6,617 nucleotides of DNA. Source: Desulfuromusa sp. GTDB lineage: Bacteria; Desulfobacterota; Desulfuromonadia; Desulfuromonadales; Geopsychrobacteraceae. Location: positions 1 to 6,617 of the forward strand of contig JAGLDI010000183.1 of assembly GCA_023145655.1 (NCBI GenBank), given 5' to 3'. The notes beneath the pieces are model-generated. The model was not told the DNA's origin and did no database searches. It saw only the letters and a list, made by a program, of their open reading frames with translations. Both the position numbers and the translations under genes were made by a program. Every line of letters starts with the position of its first letter. Within the stretch, counting starts at the first letter, position 1. Positions 5,617-6,617 of this stretch are shown here, piece by piece.

Positions 5617-6186
5617 TCAGAAAGAGCCAATAAAACCAATACGTACAGAATCATCGACGGTTCGACTATTGCTCCGGTGCTTAATCCCAAGATCAATGTT
5701 CTGATAGCCGATGTAGAGCGTAGCCTTGGGCAGTATCGCATAGGTTAGACGCACTCCACTTTCCAGCAGGTGCTCGGAATCTTGAAACGAAAAAATTTCA
5801 GGGGCATAGTAGAGATGTCCGGAAACTCCAAGTCCCTGCAACTGTGGCAAAATATAACTGCTCCGCAAACCGACAGCCAGATTGGTAAAATCAGTACCGG
5901 AACTAGCACTGCCAAGGTAAAATTTGGATCCAACCCCCAAGGTGAGCCCGGACACATTCCCCGGGTCGCCAACAAAATCGAGGCCTAAACTTCCAAGTGT
6001 GGAGTCCTTGTCATCATTGTGGAGAATACGACCGTTAGCCATGACTGTGCCATAATCATCCTGATTGATTGGCTGCTCATAACCAAGCTGGAAACTTTTA
6101 TTGCTAAGCCCGATATTAACGGAACCCGCTGCAGCAATTGTTGCCAATAAACTAAAAATTGTAACCAACAGTGCATGTTTAAACAT
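5617..6186 (-). CDS. YfaZ-like outer-membrane beta-barrel protein
   Basis: This is a 189-residue exported protein. Residues 1-20 form a Sec signal peptide: Lys3, a hydrophobic core, and AAA before a likely cut at Ala20/Gly21. The mature part is rich in Gly, Ser, Tyr and Leu. It shows alternating hydrophobic-polar strands such as GLTLGVGSKFYLG, TNLAVGLRSSYIL, ATLYIGYQNIDLG and DSVRIGFIGSF, and ends in Phe189, the usual signal for BamA-mediated insertion. The central YYAPEIFSF with the following LLESGVRLTY and LYIGYQNI fits the YfaZ family. That family is a small predicted barrel of unknown function, with some members suspected to be porin-like. The start has a strong Shine-Dalgarno (TGAGGAG, minus strand, 6194-6200) at 7 nt spacing. 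I am confident of outer-membrane location and fairly confident of the family; no transport substrate is implied. Confidence 0.83.
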   Translation of the reverse strand: MFKHALLVTIFSLLATIAAAGSVNIGLSNKSFQLGYEQPINQDDYGTVMANGRILHNDDKDSTLGSLGLDFVGDPGNVSGLTLGVGSKFYLGSASSGTDFTNLAVGLRSSYILPQLQGLGVSGHLYYAPEIFSFQDSEHLLESGVRLTYAILPKATLYIGYQNIDLGIKHRSNSRTVDDSVRIGFIGSF

Positions 6187-6242
6187 TAATTAACTCCTCA
6201 AAAAATAAAATTTACAGATACAAAAGAATCGTCCGGTAGGCA

Positions 6243-6248
6243 ATTCTA
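6243..6248 (-). promoter_or_regulatory. Candidate -10 element for the YfaZ-like gene
   Basis: The minus-strand hexamer TAGAAT matches the sigma-70 -10 consensus at five of six positions and lies about 56 nt upstream of the start codon. With a 17-nt spacer the -35 would fall at 6266-6271, inside the 12-bp palindrome, where the match (TCGCTA) is poor. An activator bound there could compensate. Confidence 0.25.
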
Positions 6249-6265
6249 TCCAGAGATAAGTGAAA

Positions 6266-6277
6266 TAGCGATCGCTA
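6266..6277. promoter_or_regulatory. Perfect 12-bp palindrome upstream of the YfaZ-like gene
   Basis: TAGCGATCGCTA is a perfect 6+6 palindrome, 80-91 bp upstream of the start codon and over the proposed -35 region. This is the expected place for a dimeric regulator. Its core GCGATCGC is the octamer called HIP1 in cyanobacteria, where it is dispersed in very many copies; here I see only one copy. Confidence 0.4.
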
Positions 6278-6476
6278 CAAATAAGCCTTTACCTTTTCAC
6301 ATTGAAAGACAATTTACTTTCCGTAACGCTTTTCATGTTTACCGCTGCTATAAAGTAAGAAACGACCGAAGTCTATTCATCCATAGACACCCTGTCAAGA
6401 CCGTCCTATTGAATCTTGGGGATTCCTAAGTAAGCGATGTTGTTTATTCATTGACTGGCTCAGTACAGTCCAGCTC

Positions 6477-6617
6477 TTAAAAAAGCAGCACTGGACATTT
6501 AACATTATGTAAAACATAATTTGCGACTGATCCAAACAACACATCGCGGATTTCGCCACTTTTTACTTTCCGACCGATCACTAACAACTGAAATTCTTCC
6601 TCATTGGCAATCTGCGG
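6477..6617 (-). CDS. Universal stress protein (UspA family), C-terminal fragment (5' end outside window)
   Basis: The last 46 codons of a gene read leftward from the right edge of the window and end in TAA at 6477-6479. The fragment ends with LLVIGRKVKSGEIRDVLFGS followed by VANYVLHNVKCPVLLF. This is the standard C-terminus of a Usp domain: a beta strand ending in (V/I)G, a variable loop, GS at the start of the last helix, then the closing strand CPVLL. Usp proteins are small cytoplasmic alpha/beta proteins that act in stress survival. In ATP-binding members the loop is G-x2-G-x9-G-(S/T). Here the second glycine position is Val and the spacing to the final GS is one residue longer, so canonical ATP binding is doubtful. 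The fragment is too short to tell a single-domain from a tandem-domain protein. Confidence 0.87.
   Translation of the reverse strand, partial: PQIANEEEFQLLVIGRKVKSGEIRDVLFGSVANYVLHNVKCPVLLF

Larger units (their letters stand above)
6187..6476. other. 290-nt intergenic region between the Usp and YfaZ-like genes
   Basis: Both flanking genes read leftward. I see no gene. The part nearest the YfaZ-like gene holds its ribosome binding site, a candidate -10 and a 12-bp palindrome. Further right is a small hairpin, GTCTAT (6371-6376) with ATAGAC (6383-6388) around a 6-nt loop, without a following U-tract. Next to the Usp stop, GACTG (6453-6457) and CAGTC (6466-6470) can pair weakly, but this does not look like a terminator. 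I do not recognise a riboswitch. Confidence 0.45.

Noticed and set aside
6289..6336. Tiny minus-strand frame of 15 codons starting ATG AAA AGC
   Set aside because: It has no good Shine-Dalgarno, is very short, and nothing else supports translation.
6453..6470. GACTG/CAGTC hairpin as terminator of the Usp gene
   Set aside because: It has five pairs around an 8-nt loop, competes with a smaller hairpin in the same place, and is followed by A-rich rather than U-rich sequence.
6187..6476. Cyclic di-GMP riboswitch, suspected because such elements are frequent in Geobacter relatives
   Set aside because: I could not find the conserved GEMM core sequence or its paired stems on either strand here or in 3515-3810.

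Overview
The window looks like ordinary chromosome from a Gram-negative bacterium. It encodes a predicted lipoprotein, an outer-membrane barrel protein with a C-terminal phenylalanine, and an NtrC-type sigma-54 activator. The combination of a DinG-type helicase, GDSL esterase and RadC run, a DUF3783 protein, a YfaZ-like barrel and Usp genes, with a balanced to slightly AT-leaning base composition, suggests a relative of the Desulfuromonadales (Geobacter, Desulfuromonas, Pelobacter). That placement is an inference from protein style only; there is no rRNA or marker gene here to prove it.

Layout, left to right. (1) Positions 1-2087, + strand: the 3' end of a DinG-like helicase, a GDSL-family lipoprotein esterase and radC. 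They are separated by 17 and 26 nt, each of the last two has a good ribosome binding site, and they probably form one operon. (2) Positions 2153-3514, - strand: a complete sigma-54-dependent response regulator, convergent with radC. No partner kinase lies in the window. (3) Positions 3515-3810: a 296-nt divergent intergenic region with three palindromes. One is a perfect 14-mer, one sits in the spacer of a candidate promoter for the next gene, and one lies just upstream of a candidate -10 for the regulator. (4) Positions 3811-4890, + strand: an AI-2E family membrane protein, followed by a strong GC-rich hairpin. (5) Positions 4891-5032: a repeat-like stretch. (6) Positions 5033-6617, - strand: a DUF3783 protein with what looks like an internal duplication, a YfaZ-like outer-membrane protein, and the C-terminal end of a universal stress protein cut by the window edge.

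How the genes work together: helicase and RadC suggest a DNA-maintenance theme, but the esterase between them has no obvious link to it. The regulator and the AI-2E protein share a divergent control region, so co-regulation is possible but unproven. The - strand genes on the right are spaced by 152 and 290 nt and probably have their own promoters.

I found no CRISPR array, tRNA, rRNA, intact insertion sequence, integrase, toxin-antitoxin pair or defence cassette. I see no convincing novel multi-gene system. The observations most worth checking are the palindromes of the divergent region, the duplicated fold of the DUF3783 protein, and the repeat-like hairpin segment after the AI-2E gene.
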